A DNA stretch of 64,000 bases from Effrenium voratum (Eukaryota > Sar > Dinophyceae > Suessiales > Symbiodiniaceae): contig CAUJNA010000495.1 in assembly GCA_963377175.1 (NCBI GenBank), positions 1 to 64,000 on the forward strand, given 5' to 3'. Shown piece after piece: positions 54,253 through 64,000 of the stretch. The notes below the pieces were generated by a model that was not told the DNA's origin, did not search any database, and worked only from the letters and a program-made list of their open reading frames with translations. Position 1 is the stretch's first letter. Every line of letters begins with the position of its first letter. The position numbers and the translations under genes were made by a program.

Positions 54253-54447
54253 GTACTTAGAGCAATCCAGGATGTGCTAGCACGTGCTAGCACAGCCTGG
54301 GTTGAGATTCTCAGACCACTTGTTCCGGAAATCTTCAATCCATCCGTATGACAAACTAATATGTGCTAGCACCTGCTAGCACATCCTGCATTAGATTGAA
54401 AATCCAGAACGTGCTAGCACATGCGCACCCTGGATTGCCCTAAGTAC
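54253..54447. repeat. 195-base inverted repeat with GTGCTAGCAC palindromes
   Basis: The left arm (from 54253, GTACTTAGAGCAATCCAGG...GTGCTAGCAC) and the right arm (to 54447, GTGCTAGCAC...CCTGGATTGCCCTAAGTAC) are inverted copies of about 32-37 bases with small differences. GTGCTAGCAC, itself a palindrome, occurs at 54274, 54284, 54363 and 54411, and CTGCTAGCAC at 54373. It looks like a miniature inverted-repeat element or a cruciform-forming site. No ORF. Confidence 0.75.
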
Positions 54448-54626
54448 AGATCTGAAGATTGCAAGAAAGACTTGTCAGAAATCTTCCAGCATGTGCCTAG
54501 CACTAAGTATTGATGATAGAATTTAAGTCTAAAAAAGGAGTGCATTTTTAAAACTTCATTTTACGCTGGAACGTGTGTTATACATGCTTTTTACAGCCAA
54601 AAACATATCCCAGAAAAAGGGTACCC

Positions 54627-54760
54627 TATATATATATATGTGTGTGTGTATATATGTATATATGTATATATGTATATATGTATATATGTATGTATGTATT
54701 TCTGTATATATGTATATACGTATATATGTATATATGTATATATGTGAATATGTATATGTA
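54627..54760. repeat. (TATATGTA)n microsatellite
   Basis: TA repeats, a short TG run, then about twelve TATATGTA-type units. The Tyr/Ile/Val-rich ORFs on both strands are by-products. Confidence 0.95.
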
Positions 54761-55746
54761 AGCAAACAGTGCGAGCAAAAACACAAATTTTGGTGTGTTT
54801 GAGGTGCTGGCGACAGTGCGGGCGCATTTCCACGAAATATCGGCCGGGTGCTGGGGGGTGCTGTTTGGGGCACTCCTTGCGGGGAGCTGTTAGAGGGGCT
54901 GGCGTGCAATTATTTGCACCGCTAGTTACGTGGCTGATGCTGCCAGGACCTGATCCCTTTTGGGTGATTGAAGACTGAAATGACCTGAAATCAACACCAC
55001 CTTGACTCGAGAAACATGAAGGATCAACGTTGATCAAACCCGGTCCAATTTTGCGAGTTGGGAACACAGCGTAACAATCAAGCTTGTAACTTGTAGTTAT
55101 CATGGTGTGGATGAACACTTGCTCGTTCGAATGATTTGAGTTGTTTGCATATTTGACGACATTTCACAGCATTGATGCTCTTGCTGCCTGTTTCGGCTCG
55201 CAAGTTGCTTTGGAAGGACGGTTTAGCATGCAGCGTGCACGTCGCACAGCGCATGCAGTGATGATCAGCCAAGTGACCCAACTGTGTATAGCTTTTTGTA
55301 CATAACCGCACATACACACACATGTATTGTGGCAACCTGTTCATAAAACGGCTTTGCAACTTTGCCAATGCACGCGCATTCATTGTATGCAACACCCTGC
55401 CAATATTCAATCTGTGCAAGTTTAAGATGGCACCTCCTTTCATTCACGTGTATACTACAAGCGGTTGCCAACGTTGCAGTATCGATGCCCGATGCTGCAT
55501 GTGGCAGGCGCGCATCATATTGGAGTTGTATGGCAAATGACTTTTGTGAATGCCAGGTTGTGCTGATGTGTTCGCATGTGCGCGGTTACCTGCACGGCCA
55601 GTTGACAGCTCAGCTTGCCATAGGGGCACATGTACAATCCCGGACGATCAAACTTACGGAGTTGAAGATTGCGTAGTTAGTGCTCAAGTACTCTAAAATG
55701 GACGCAGTATATGCTCGTAAATGCTTCAGTAACCTGACTGAATGCC
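54761..55746. other. Stretch without a supported gene
   Basis: A 104-codon frame at 55362-55676 (+) has no known motif. Composition changes here from TGAC-rich to more even, in line with the exon-rich stretch that follows. Confidence 0.35.
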
Positions 55747-56059
55747 ATGCGACTAAGTTGTGGAACAATCGCTACAAAGGTGTCGGCAAATGTCCTCCCT
55801 GGTGGCAGGTGCATTGGGGGGATTGAGTTCCAGCTGCGTTTTTCTCATCAGGTTTCGTCCTTCATACCGTGCTTGCAGGTCTGTTGGCGCAGGCAATTCT
55901 GTGGAAAGGCGGAGGTTACCGGCAGAGGAGAAATTGAACGAGTTGCACGCATGGCGATTGCATGAGCAAGTCGGGTGCTGCAGGACTGGATTGTCCAGCG
56001 TCGATGCAAGGCAGCTTCTAGTCCAAGACATCTATCATATTGCAACTATTTGGTGTTGA
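55747..56059 (+). CDS. Possible exon(s), unidentified gene
   Basis: After TGCTTGCAG at about 55879 a frame reads SVGAGNSVERRRLPAEEKLN and then ELHAWRLHEQ, which has an amphipathic, protein-like pattern. GCAG before it is a plausible acceptor. It may belong with the exons further right. No family recognised. Confidence 0.3.
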
Positions 56060-56521
56060 TTGTCAGCAGGTTTGCCACTTGACAGCTGCTGCAGGCTGGC
56101 GTCGTGCATTGTCGCGCACATGCCGTTGTGAAGTGTACGTTACAAGCATGTACTGATCCAGTTCGAATTGCGTGGCACCGAACGTTTCTCTGAAGGAGCA
56201 TAGGAAGGGATGCAGGGGCGGAGGGTGAAGACTTGCAGAAGTTGGGTACCCACATCAGAATCTGCACACTGCGAAACGTTGCTCTGCCCGGGAGAAGAGG
56301 TGGGATCATGATGCACATTGTTGGACTGGATTCTATTTCACAACCAGTCTATGCAGTTTCATGTTGCCATCATTGTGCGGCTCAAGCAGCGGTTGGCCTG
56401 GAGTGGACTTCGCTCCTTCCAAACTCGGGGCCATTGCTATCGCTGTGTGTGCTTTCGTTACTTCACCGCAACTAGAGCCATTGTTTGTTTTTGTGCAAGA
56501 CTCTTGATCTTGCTGAGGACA

Positions 56522-57405
56522 ATGGATTCAGGAAATTATGGAGGCCAAAACATGGGCAGCTATGGCCAGGGCTACGGCGACATGGATGGAGCGAGTCTCA
56601 ATGTGGACACTGCGGTGTTTGGCGCAGTTATGTTTGCACTCAGGTCCAAAAGGGAACGAGAAAGGCAAAGGAAAGGGCAAAGGAAAGGGCAAAGGAAAAG
56701 GAAAGAAGGGTGGGAAAGGAATGCGCAAAGGACTGCTTGACCTGCGTGAACTGATGCTGTCACATATTTGAACTTGCTCGAGGCTCACAGATATCGACCT
56801 TTGCTTCTGTAGCACGTGTGTGCGATCGCAGTCTCAGCTGTTAAACAGCAATACACCTGGTAATATCTGCAATACACCATGGTAATGTCTGTAATATGCT
56901 AGGCAGTAAAATGTTGTTCAGGAGGTGGCAAGATGGGCGGAAAGTCCGTGGAGGTCTTAGAGTGAGACAGCAGTGGCAACATTTGCCTGTTGTCCTGGGT
57001 CAATCCCATGCCCACCTCAGGATTTGTACTTCGGAAGCGATGATGGTGATCGGATTCGGCCCAAAGTTACAGAAAATGAGGCAAAAGAGGCTCGAGCTAT
57101 CGTTGTCAAGGCTGGTTGCACTAATCCGCTACATGTCTTGTTGCCAGTTGCTTGACCGTAGCATTGAGGGAATTGCTGCCTTGGCAGGCTCAAATCGACG
57201 CGGCCACTCGTAAGGCAGCATCTTGTCCAAACACCGCGCTTGTGAGCAACCATGTGACTTTCTTGCTTTTTTGGTATGATTTTCCTTGCGCATGTGGCAG
57301 TTCCGTGTGCTGAGGAACAAGATGCATTGAAGGCACAAGTTGGGGGAGCCTCCAAAGATGATCTTCAAGCTTTGATCAACGCTCGCTTGAAAAGCAGTCT
57401 CAGCT
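56522..57405 (+). CDS. Small-exon gene: Gly/Tyr/Gln start, Gly-Lys repeat, charged C terminus
   Basis: Candidate exons, in order: from 56522 MDSGNYGGQNMGSYGQGYGD; near 56645-56725 a Gly-Lys repeat (GKGKGKGKGKGKGKKGGKG) in the next frame; near 56919 after GTTCAG, GGGKMGGKSVEV; 57022-57112 after CCTCAG, DLYFGSDDGDRIRPKVTENE and KEARAIVVKAG before a GT; near 57190, AQIDAATRKAASCPNTAL; and from about 57301, VPCAEEQDALKAQVGGASKD and LQALINARLKSSLS with a stop at 57405. The end frames are convincing; exact junctions are not. Gly/Tyr/Gln and Gly/Lys stretches are common in RNA-binding proteins of dinoflagellates. No catalytic domain seen. Confidence 0.4.
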
Positions 57406-58804
57406 GAGGTGGCAGCCTTACTTTGTTCTATGTTGTGTTACACAAACATACATTGCAGCTACTTTGCGACTTCATTGTTCCTTACGAGTACTTTATATGT
57501 TGTAACTGTGATGAGCTGATTCTGCCCTTGAATATTTTGCACATGCTCTTATTTTCAACGCATGTGAGCCAAGGCGGCCGGCAATGACAAGCAGAGAGTT
57601 CAGACAGGTGAGTTTGCAGCACAGTCCTTCTCGGAGCCTGGATACGCTTGTGAATTGCTTGCAGCTTACGTGAAACGTGCCATGTTTAATTGTTCGACCG
57701 GGTCAGGCTTAGGCTGACGTTGCGTATGTACAGAATGCAATATGTCGACAAGAAGATAGCCGCTGTTGTTGCAAGCCTTGGCCTGCTCTGCAAATGCAAC
57801 ACCTGCATGTATGATTTGAATCTCTAGCATGGAGAGCGACACCGCTCTCCTGCAGTCGCAGCAAAGGGTCTTCAAAGATTAGAAAGGCAAACAATGAGTC
57901 GTGTTCAAGTAGTACTGATGGCAATAAGACCCTTTGACTTGGCCCGGCAAGGGCCTACGGCCAAGAAATTTGTCGATGGCTTAGGATGGCTTATGTACTT
58001 GAAACCTGAGAATTTCATCAGGTCCATTCACATATTTTCGAAGTTAGCCTCTTTCCGTGTTTCACCCCACTGCTCTGAGGTTCGCATGTGTCATGTATTC
58101 GCAGCGTTGAGAAAGGCAATGAAATAAAGACAGCGGCGTGCAGCACATCAGGCAACAGAATGCAGGCGCCACATGGACTGTTTTTCTTAGAGACTGAAGT
58201 CCGACCATTCAGAGGCCAGCAAGGAAAGCCTTTGATGTTTCAGCTGGGAAATCGTAGGTTATTTCAACTGGCCAGAGCGAGATACTGCTTGAACACCCAG
58301 ATGCATGTTGGGCAGGTACAATTTGCAGTGCACGGGCATATCAAAGGCTGAGAGGCTGATACCTAAGCAAACTGGGGCGATTGAGTTGAGTGCGTTCATG
58401 AACACACCAGCTTGGCAGAGTGCATTGTATGCTGGGCGATAATTCATATCGCAGCAATAACAACCTGCTTGAGGTCGCCTGCACATGCAGACATCCAAGG
58501 AGGGGAAATTGCATTCGGCGCGAGAGCCATACTCATGTTGCACGAGATGATGATGTACCTGGCCTGGCTTGCAAGCTGTTACATGGTGTACCGTTGATGC
58601 CTGCAGATCCAGATTGTGCAAAACGCGACAGCGCGCTTTCCTTTTACAAAGGTCATGGCCTGTGCGCTGCGCCGTGCTTATGCACGCTGCATGGTGATGC
58701 ACACAGGGAGAAGTTTGATCACATAGGCAGCATGCTAGTGGCATCAACGGCATGGCAGACATTGTGCAAAGCACGAGTAGCAACATGATACCACAGGCCA
58801 CATT
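57406..58804. other. Stretch with possible unidentified exons
   Basis: Exon-like frames on +: GPTAKKFVDGLGWLMYLKPE near 57950-58010, GGEIAFGARAILMLHEMMMY near 58500-58560, and IQIVQNATARFPFTKVMACA after CTGCAG near 58607. They could be exons of one gene with the blocks on either side. The long minus-strand ORF 58259-58843 is Cys/His-rich without a known spacing and is taken as a shadow. Confidence 0.3.
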
Positions 58805-58912
58805 ATGATTGGAAGGCACGGTGTTGACAAAAGATGTCACCACGACACACTTGTGGGTGCTGACAAGGCGGCCCGCAAAATGAAGATTCTGGCGAGCATA
58901 ATCCGAACGAAG
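58805..58912 (+). CDS. Probable exon, unidentified gene
   Basis: The frame reads MIGRHGVDKRCHHDTLVGAD and then KAARKMKILASIIRTK, followed by GTACTA, a canonical donor. Charged helix pattern. Not recognised; confidence rests on the frame, composition and the GT. Confidence 0.35.
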
Positions 58913-59279
58913 GTACTATTGCGGGGCATCCAGCGACAGGTGGAAATGACTTTTGGCTCATGAGGTCGGCCACCTTAGAAGGCATGTGAATTTGGTTTCG
59001 CCTGGAGAGGCATGCGGAGAATCATGCAGATAAATAGGGCTGAGATGTGAGATTATTGATTTCCGTGGCTGCTTTTGCGTGGCGACAAGCTTCATGCAGA
59101 TCAGTCCATCGAGCTTACTTATTGTTTTTAATAGCATTTCCTTTTAACAATATGGACAAAATACACGTTGTGTGCTCGAGCTACGCACGATTAAAGGCGC
59201 GAACACCAACATGTTTTGAAATCATGCTCACTGCCTGGACATGTATGGCTTGAAGTTTTCCCCAAAAGCCTTTGAATTG

Positions 59280-60300
59280 CACGCCTGTTTGCAAAGTGGC
59301 TCCTAGACGCGTCGCCTTTGGTGCTGGCTGGCACTGTGAACGGATTTGTTGTTCTCCCAACTTCGCCGGCTGCTGGAGACTATCCTCTTGACCAAGCCAT
59401 TGTTGCTCTTTCACAAGGACAAAGAGTCAAGCACTTCTCCGGGGCGCTTGGAGTTGCAATCTTAAGCGAGATGATTGAACACAGTTGCTCCCTGCTGATA
59501 GTAGTCTGTGAAATGCTTGCACTAGGTCTTTGTACGATCTTAGCGAGGAGGCATGGCAAAAGTTTTTTTTTGCCATTCAGCGGGCAGAGAGCAGCGGCTC
59601 TGGCAATTTACGAGGAACTCCTAGAATATGAATTGGCGGATGAGGATTTCACCCTCTGCGAGGAGGAGGACGTTGAAAAGTTGAGCGGCGCTTGTCAGTC
59701 CACCATCAAAGTCTCATGTGAGTTGCAAGAAAAACCTTGGTATTTGGATGGTAGTCAATCCCAGCCAGAATTGGGTGCGGCCGCCTTCATGGTTATTTGC
59801 ATTGGTTTGGGTAGGCCATTTTAATACTGGGTTTTGATTGTGACTCATGTCATTTGTGGTGAAGGAGGAAGAATGGCGCCAGTATGACGAAGAGGCACAC
59901 ACGCAATGCCAGAGTTGCCATCTTAGTTCTTTTGGTCAACCTCTATTCACTTGCCGTCCAGGTACAGCAATTCAAAGATCTGATGTTGGAGTGCTGTTCG
60001 GATGCGACAAGCTCATCTTCCAAGCCAAAAATCAATTGTGACTTGGCAGCCAAAGCTTTTCGCATTGTTCTGAGCTTTGACACATGCGCCGCATATGCCT
60101 GCTTGGGCAGCAAGGTGAGAGCGACCTCCCGGAATCCGGCTTGCTTGACTTGCTTGTCCCCAGCCAAGCTGAATGCTTGGAAGGATGTGCATAGTGAGGC
60201 TTTCTTTAGACTTCGCTTCTTTGTAGCCGCGTGGCAGGATTGGTTGATGTTTTGTCGTTCCGTGAGGCTGGGTGCTAATGGCCACTGGTTGCGGAAGTAA
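59280..60300 (+). CDS. Exons of an unidentified gene
   Basis: Near 59300-59450: LAGTVNGFVVLPTSPAAGDY and PLDQAIVALSQGQRVKHFSG. After a T-run and TTCAG at 59580: GQRAAALAIYEELLEYELAD and EDFTLCEEEDVEKLSGACQS, an acidic helical segment. From 59963 after CGTCCAG: VQQFKDLMLECCSDATSSSS to AAYACLGSK, ending at GTGAGA (canonical donor). From about 60165 after CCCCAG: AKLNAWKDVHSEAFFRLRFF, stop at 60300. The pieces have consistent AG acceptors and protein-like content, so I take them as one intron-rich gene of unknown function. A start and the full exon order cannot be fixed by eye. Confidence 0.45.
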
Positions 60301-60901
60301 AGTTCAACACAGTCATGAGAGGTGAGCTTAGCGTTGGAAAAAGAGGGCCACTGCCTCAGATTCGCAATGTTTTTTGCTCATGGAGAGTGAAGAGTGTGAT
60401 GCAATCAAAGGGGTGGCATTGAACGGCCAAAGCATGCCGTCATCCGCGACAGCCTCGGTCAATCGGTCAAGGTGCAAGTTGGGCCAATTGTGCGAGGAAT
60501 GCTAGCTGAGTAGCTGAGGACTATGGAGCCCCTGTAAGCCTCTGAGAAAGCGTTGGGTCGGGTGCGTGACGAGCGTGACGATGGTGACTTGAGGCTTTTG
60601 ATGCGCGGCTCACAAACGGCATTTGCCTCAGAGAGCATGGCCACGGCCGAGAGGCCGAGACATGGAGTGCCATGCGTTTCACTTGCTGGATTTGTTTTGA
60701 TTTGTTTTTGTGGTTCTTTTCGTTTCCAGCTTTTGTCTTTTGTGGCTTACGTGCTTCTTATGTGGCTTCTTTTGTGGTTGGTTTATTCCTTTCCACCCTA
60801 CATGTTCCCGCTCTCAACCCTTCCCTACACCCACTCCAATTTTTTTGGCCAGGTCTACCAACCTGAACCCAACCCCGAAACTCGCCCAAAACCAAACCTT
60901 C
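60301..60901. other. Flank between the unidentified gene and the minus-strand LTR element
   Basis: 60450-60510 could hold a further short exon (SVKVQVGPIVRGMLAE). 60680-60780 is T/G-rich. No supported gene. The five bases CCTTC left of the LTR would be one side of a target duplication; the other side lies beyond the known element. Confidence 0.35.
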
Positions 60902-61229
60902 TGTGATTCGGGCACGAGCCTGTGCCCAGGCAATGGGTAAGTTGGGGTAAACAAGCCACAAAAGAAAGGTTCCCCAAAAGCAAACCAATCCTCGGTCCCA
61001 AAGATCAGGGTTTCCCACACACCAGAGAACAACAACCAAAAGGGAAGTACCAAAACAAAAATGCAAGTACCCGCAACCTTGATCGACGATGAACCGCACG
61101 GGCGGACCCCACCAATCTGCCACGGGCCGATGTCTCTTTCTCCACCGACACGAAGGTGATCGACGCGACATCACCGGTCAGTCACTATCGCGACATCCCT
61201 GGTGATGATTGAAACCATGGCTAATCACA
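60902..61229 (-). repeat. 3' LTR of the minus-strand element
   Basis: 328 bases. On its own strand it starts TGTGATT and ends AATCACA (inverted tips) and is preceded by GAGGGGGG. It shares its 3' two thirds with 20361-20726. Confidence 0.75.
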
Positions 61230-61249
61230 CCCCCCTCATGAGGGGTCTG

Positions 61250-61498
61250 TCATATGACGGGTGGAGCGTGCCATTTACTGAAAGGATTTAACTGCTCGCA
61301 TACGTCCGCAAACAGCTGGACGCTACCGCCATCAGCGGTGGAGCAAACCCACAAAGGCAGTCGCGCGACATCCCGGGCATGAAATTCCCGCCACCGCCCC
61401 GAATTGATCGGGGTAACGCTGTCCAACATACCCTGTGGAAGAGTCCACGTGACGACAATAGGCCACAACCGTTTGCATCCGAAATGCAAGTAGTTCAA
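61250..61498 (-). CDS. C-terminal coding tail of the LTR element
   Basis: The 82-codon frame ends LPLWVCSTADGGSVQLFADV, CEQLNPFSKWHAPPVI just before the purine tract. The same end is found in the plus-strand copy (PLWVCSNAGSVQLFADVCDQ), so it is conserved coding sequence. Its role is unknown; it may be the end of the polyprotein. Confidence 0.5.
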   Translation of the reverse strand: MNYLHFGCKRLWPIVVTWTLPQGMLDSVTPINSGRWREFHARDVARLPLWVCSTADGGSVQLFADVCEQLNPFSKWHAPPVI

Positions 61499-61849
61499 TT
61501 CTTATCAGAAGCCATGAAAAAGATAACGCATGTCCATTAGTACCCTTGCCTATCGGCAAGAGGTACTCCTGACCATGCGTACTTGAAACACAAATTCCGC
61601 AAACCTGGGAGTATCCTCCATCAGTTTGCATCCCCTCTCACTCACACTACTTCATGGTGACCATTGGAGAGCGGGCGCAAGCCTATCGGCCGCAACCCTT
61701 GTGAATCAGCCTATCGGCTGTCATCACGTCTCCTTCAGTCACGTCCGCCCCGCGTACGGGACCTCCTGCAATCGTCCCTCCTTCGATCTCGGTCCCGATC
61801 AAGCGACTCATCACCGCGATGATCACGACGATCATCTCGTCTTCGGTCT

Positions 61850-62143
61850 CTATCCTCGTCTCTCCGCGGTCGATACCTGCGTCTTCTTGACTCTCGAGAA
61901 TCCCTGGTGTCCTGAGTCGGCGTGCGGGAAACCTGCGTGGGAGTTCGCCACGATCTGGTTGAGAGCTTCCAACGCCGAGCCGTTCTCGCCGTTCCTGATG
62001 AAGTCTCTAAATATTTTGGAATATTCTGTGATATTTCTAATAAGTCTTTCCACCTTTCCTTGCGAAATAGAGTTAGAAGGATTACCGTGGTATAATTTTA
62101 CATTAATATTATCACAGAAATTCTTAAAAAAACCATCTGTCAA
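61850..62143 (-). pseudogene. Integrase fragment (RNase-H-fold core, C-terminal part)
   Basis: TDGFFKNFCDNINVKLYHGN and PSNSISQGKVERLIRNITEY match the end of a retroviral-type integrase core: the HGNPxxxxSQGxVER segment holds the catalytic Glu. The first two Asp and the zinc-binding N terminus are absent. The rest (EALNQIVANSHAGFPHADSG) fits the connector that follows. Fragment only, therefore inactive. Confidence 0.65.
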
Positions 62144-62356
62144 CTGAGCGCCCTGTTGTTTGACATCGACAGGAATACTTCCACTACCGAGGCCTCCGGC
62201 AGTGTCTGGAAATGGCCTTCCACCGGGCTCGCGGCAGCTCGCTCCGCGGAGTGCAACCTGACTTCACCTCCTTCAGGCTTCTTAGCCATAGCCTTGGAAG
62301 CCGTCAAGGGCGCTATCGCATCCTTTGCCAACGGCCTACCAAGCGCGGAGTGGAGA

Positions 62357-63260
62357 TCATCTCCACTTGCCTCCTGGCCTGCTGTCAACATCATCGGGCC
62401 TCTTCGATGCCTCCCGCTTCGTTGACTCTTTGGTAGGCGCCTCTGGATCCCAACGAGACTTCCTTTCTTTTCTGGGTTTCCGGCTATTGCCGGGAGCATC
62501 GTCTCCACTCCCTTTTCCCTTTTTGACCTCAGTCTTCGGGTCGTTCTTCTGCGTCTCCTTGGGCTCGGGTCTTGGAGCCGGATCATCCCCTGCTTTAGGA
62601 ACGGGAGTTGCCTTTCCCTTCGGCTCCGCCTTCGGGGCCTGAACCTCACTGGCTTTTGGGGGCGCCGTCTTCGCTTTTGCACTAGGCCGAGCACCTTCAA
62701 CCGCTACCTCGATCCAGGATTTCTTCGGTTGAGCATCAGGTGGATCAACCTCCATCGGAGTTGGTCCCGCATCCGCCTTTGCCTTGGGCTTCGCTTTGGC
62801 GACGGGCCTTGCCGGACCCTTTCACTTGACTTCGGCTGTGGGTCTGAAGGACTATCGCCCTTACCACCCTTCTCACCCTTCTTTCCTTTTCAATCTTGGG
62901 GACCGGCTCCTGCTTAGGACCAGGACCCTGCGCAGCATGGTGCACCGACTGGAGCTCGTCAATGCAGACGTCTTGCGGCGCAGGCTGCTTACCACCAATG
63001 ACAGTCGTCACCTTCTCGTCACTGACGTAGACGAAAGGGTCACGGATGGGAACGGGAGGCTCCGACCGGCCCTCGCTGATCGCCTTCTGCACCTTGGCAA
63101 TCGCCTCCTTCAGCCTTCTTCTCGTCATACCCCGCCAAGGACACCATGAAAGACCTGATATTGGCAGGATGTCTTCGTCCTTCCTATGGGTCGGATACAT
63201 CGGAGTCAAATGGCCCGCTGCAGCACCGATCACATAGGCCATTGGAATGTAAAAGGACAA
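62357..63260 (-). pseudogene. Gag-like Pro/Lys/Ala-rich ORFs of the LTR element
   Basis: Two frames: 63260-62745 (MSFYIPMAYVIGAAAGHLTP, RRRLKEAIAKVQKAISEG, DPFVYVSDEKVTTV) and, after a shift near 62830, 62755-62357 (MEVDPPDAQPKKSWIEVAVE, then Lys/Pro/Ala repeats to DDVDSRPGGKWR). Helical start followed by a basic disordered part is what a Gag looks like. No CCHC knuckle seen. A third overlapping frame (62700-62140) is Arg-rich and is probably a shadow, although its last 70 residues extend past the other. Confidence 0.5.
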
Positions 63261-63271
63261 ACACGTGTCAT

Positions 63272-63311
63272 GGAAGGCGAACTTCCTAACGGAAGTCGTT
63301 ATTCGCCTTCC
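63272..63311. repeat. Nested hairpin
   Basis: GGAAGGCGAA (63272-63281) pairs with TTCGCCTTCC (63302-63311). The loop holds a second stem, ACTTCC/GGAAGT, around TAAC. Confidence 0.7.
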
Positions 63312-63564
63312 CCATCCTGGAGTTCTGATCGTGCCGTTTTTTGGCTGCAGCCGTTTTTTGGCTGCTGTCTACTTTTTTGGTGCGCGTGTTTTTGGTCGTG
63401 GGAAGTTTTTGGCTTGAGGCCTCTTTTTTTTGGCTGTGCACGTGGGTGTGCTCAATCTTAATCTTTAACCTCTCCTTCCTGGCGTTAACTGTGTTTTTGT
63501 CAGTGGCTTGTGCGCACGTGCGTTCCTGTGCTGACGGGCGCGCGTGCGTTCCTGCTGTTTGTTT

Positions 63565-64000
63565 AACTGTTTTGTTTGTTTGTCTGCGCGTGCGCAAATT
63601 TGCATTGTTTGTGTGTATGTTTTTGTTTGCTTGTGTTGTTTGTGTTGTGTGTGTGTGTGTTTGTTTGTTTGTTTGTTTGTTTGTTTGTTTGTTTGTTTGT
63701 TTGTTTGTATTGGTTGTTTATTAAATTTGTTTGTTTGTTTGTGTGCATGTTTGTGTTTGTGTGTTTGTGTGTTTGTTTGTTTGTTTGTGTGTTAATTTGT
63801 GTTGTGTGTTTGTGTGTTTGTGTGTTTGTTTGTTTGTTTGTTTGTGTGTTTGTTTGTTTGTTTGTTTGTTTGTTTGTTTGTTTGTTTGTTTGTTTGTATT
63901 GTTTGTATTGTTTGTTTATTAAATTTGTTTGTTTGTTTGTGTGCATGTTTGTGTTTGTTTGTTTGTTTGTTTGTTTGTGTGTTAATTTGTGTGTTTGCGT
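63565..64000 (+). repeat. (TTTG)n microsatellite to the window edge
   Basis: More than 400 bases of TTTG units with TGTG and TTAA variants; continues past 64000. One segment (TTTATTAAATTTGTTTG) occurs twice, near 63717 and 63917, suggesting internal duplication of about 200 bases. The Lys/Gln/Asn/Thr-rich minus-strand ORF is an artefact. Confidence 0.95.

Larger units (their letters stand above)
60902..63260 (-). mobile_element. LTR retrotransposon, minus strand, partial
   Basis: Reading on the minus strand: Gag-like ORFs (63260 down to about 62357), an integrase fragment (62143-61850), a C-terminal coding tail (61498-61250), a purine tract, and one LTR (61229-60902). No RT or protease is seen between Gag and integrase, so it is an internally deleted or non-autonomous copy. 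No 5' LTR was found up to 64000. Related to the plus-strand fragment at 20238-20726. Confidence 0.7.

Noticed and set aside
58259..58843. 194-codon minus-strand Cys/His-rich ORF
   Set aside because: Cys/His spacing fits no finger, and exon-like frames with acceptor sites lie on the plus strand.
63563..63946. Minus-strand Lys/Gln/Thr/Asn-rich ORF
   Set aside because: Product of the TTTG microsatellite.

Overview
The window looks like nuclear DNA of a dinoflagellate (alveolate). The reasons are: introns that begin GC, GA or other non-GT pairs; a 22-base stretch that resembles the dinoflagellate spliced leader inside an LTR; retroelement proteins of the type common in Symbiodinium-like genomes (CCCH-finger Gag, DNA-methyltransferase-like domain, tyrosine recombinase); Lys/Ala- and Gly/Lys-repeat proteins; and long gene-poor stretches rich in TGAC/TTGA words. 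The species call is inference.

Layout. 0-2.65 kb: the 3' part of a multi-exon gene of unknown function, an interrupted paralogue of the gene at 39.7-46.2 kb. 2.9-4.5 kb: two tandem related genes ending in a Cys-rich CHKL motif. 4.7-5.03 kb: T-rich tandem repeats. 5.1-19.24 kb: a decayed tyrosine-recombinase (YR) retroelement, element 1, in the order YR, Gag, methyltransferase-like, RT, RNase H, with 3' direct repeats. It is split by a second YR retroelement, element 2 (10392-17719), which has terminal inverted repeats and the same gene order. Taking element 2 out brings the two halves of element 1 together in frame. 20.24-20.73 kb: the 3' end and LTR of an LTR retrotransposon. A related, longer copy lies on the minus strand at 60.9-63.3 kb.

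20.7-33.3 kb is gene-poor apart from an ASCH-domain gene (24.3-25.0 kb). It carries diverged repeats that reappear in the same cyclic order at 47-49.4 kb. 33.3-35.8 kb: a three-exon gene ending in a RING-H2 finger. 37.6-38.65 kb: a stand-alone methyltransferase-like gene. 39.7-46.2 kb: a six-exon gene, the fuller copy of the 0-2.65 kb gene. 50.2-51.6 kb: a Lys-rich repeat protein gene with frame breaks in its repeats. 55.7-60.3 kb: a cluster of short exon-like ORFs from one or more unidentified genes. The window ends in a TTTG microsatellite.

Three themes stand out. (1) A nested pair of YR retroelements carries a methyltransferase-like ORF, and the recombinase is upstream. (2) Most introns I could place are bounded by 4-6 base direct repeats and have non-canonical ends, as expected for introns that arrived by insertion. 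(3) Many recognisable genes carry single-base frame breaks, so either most are decaying copies or the assembly has indel errors. From sequence alone I cannot separate these.
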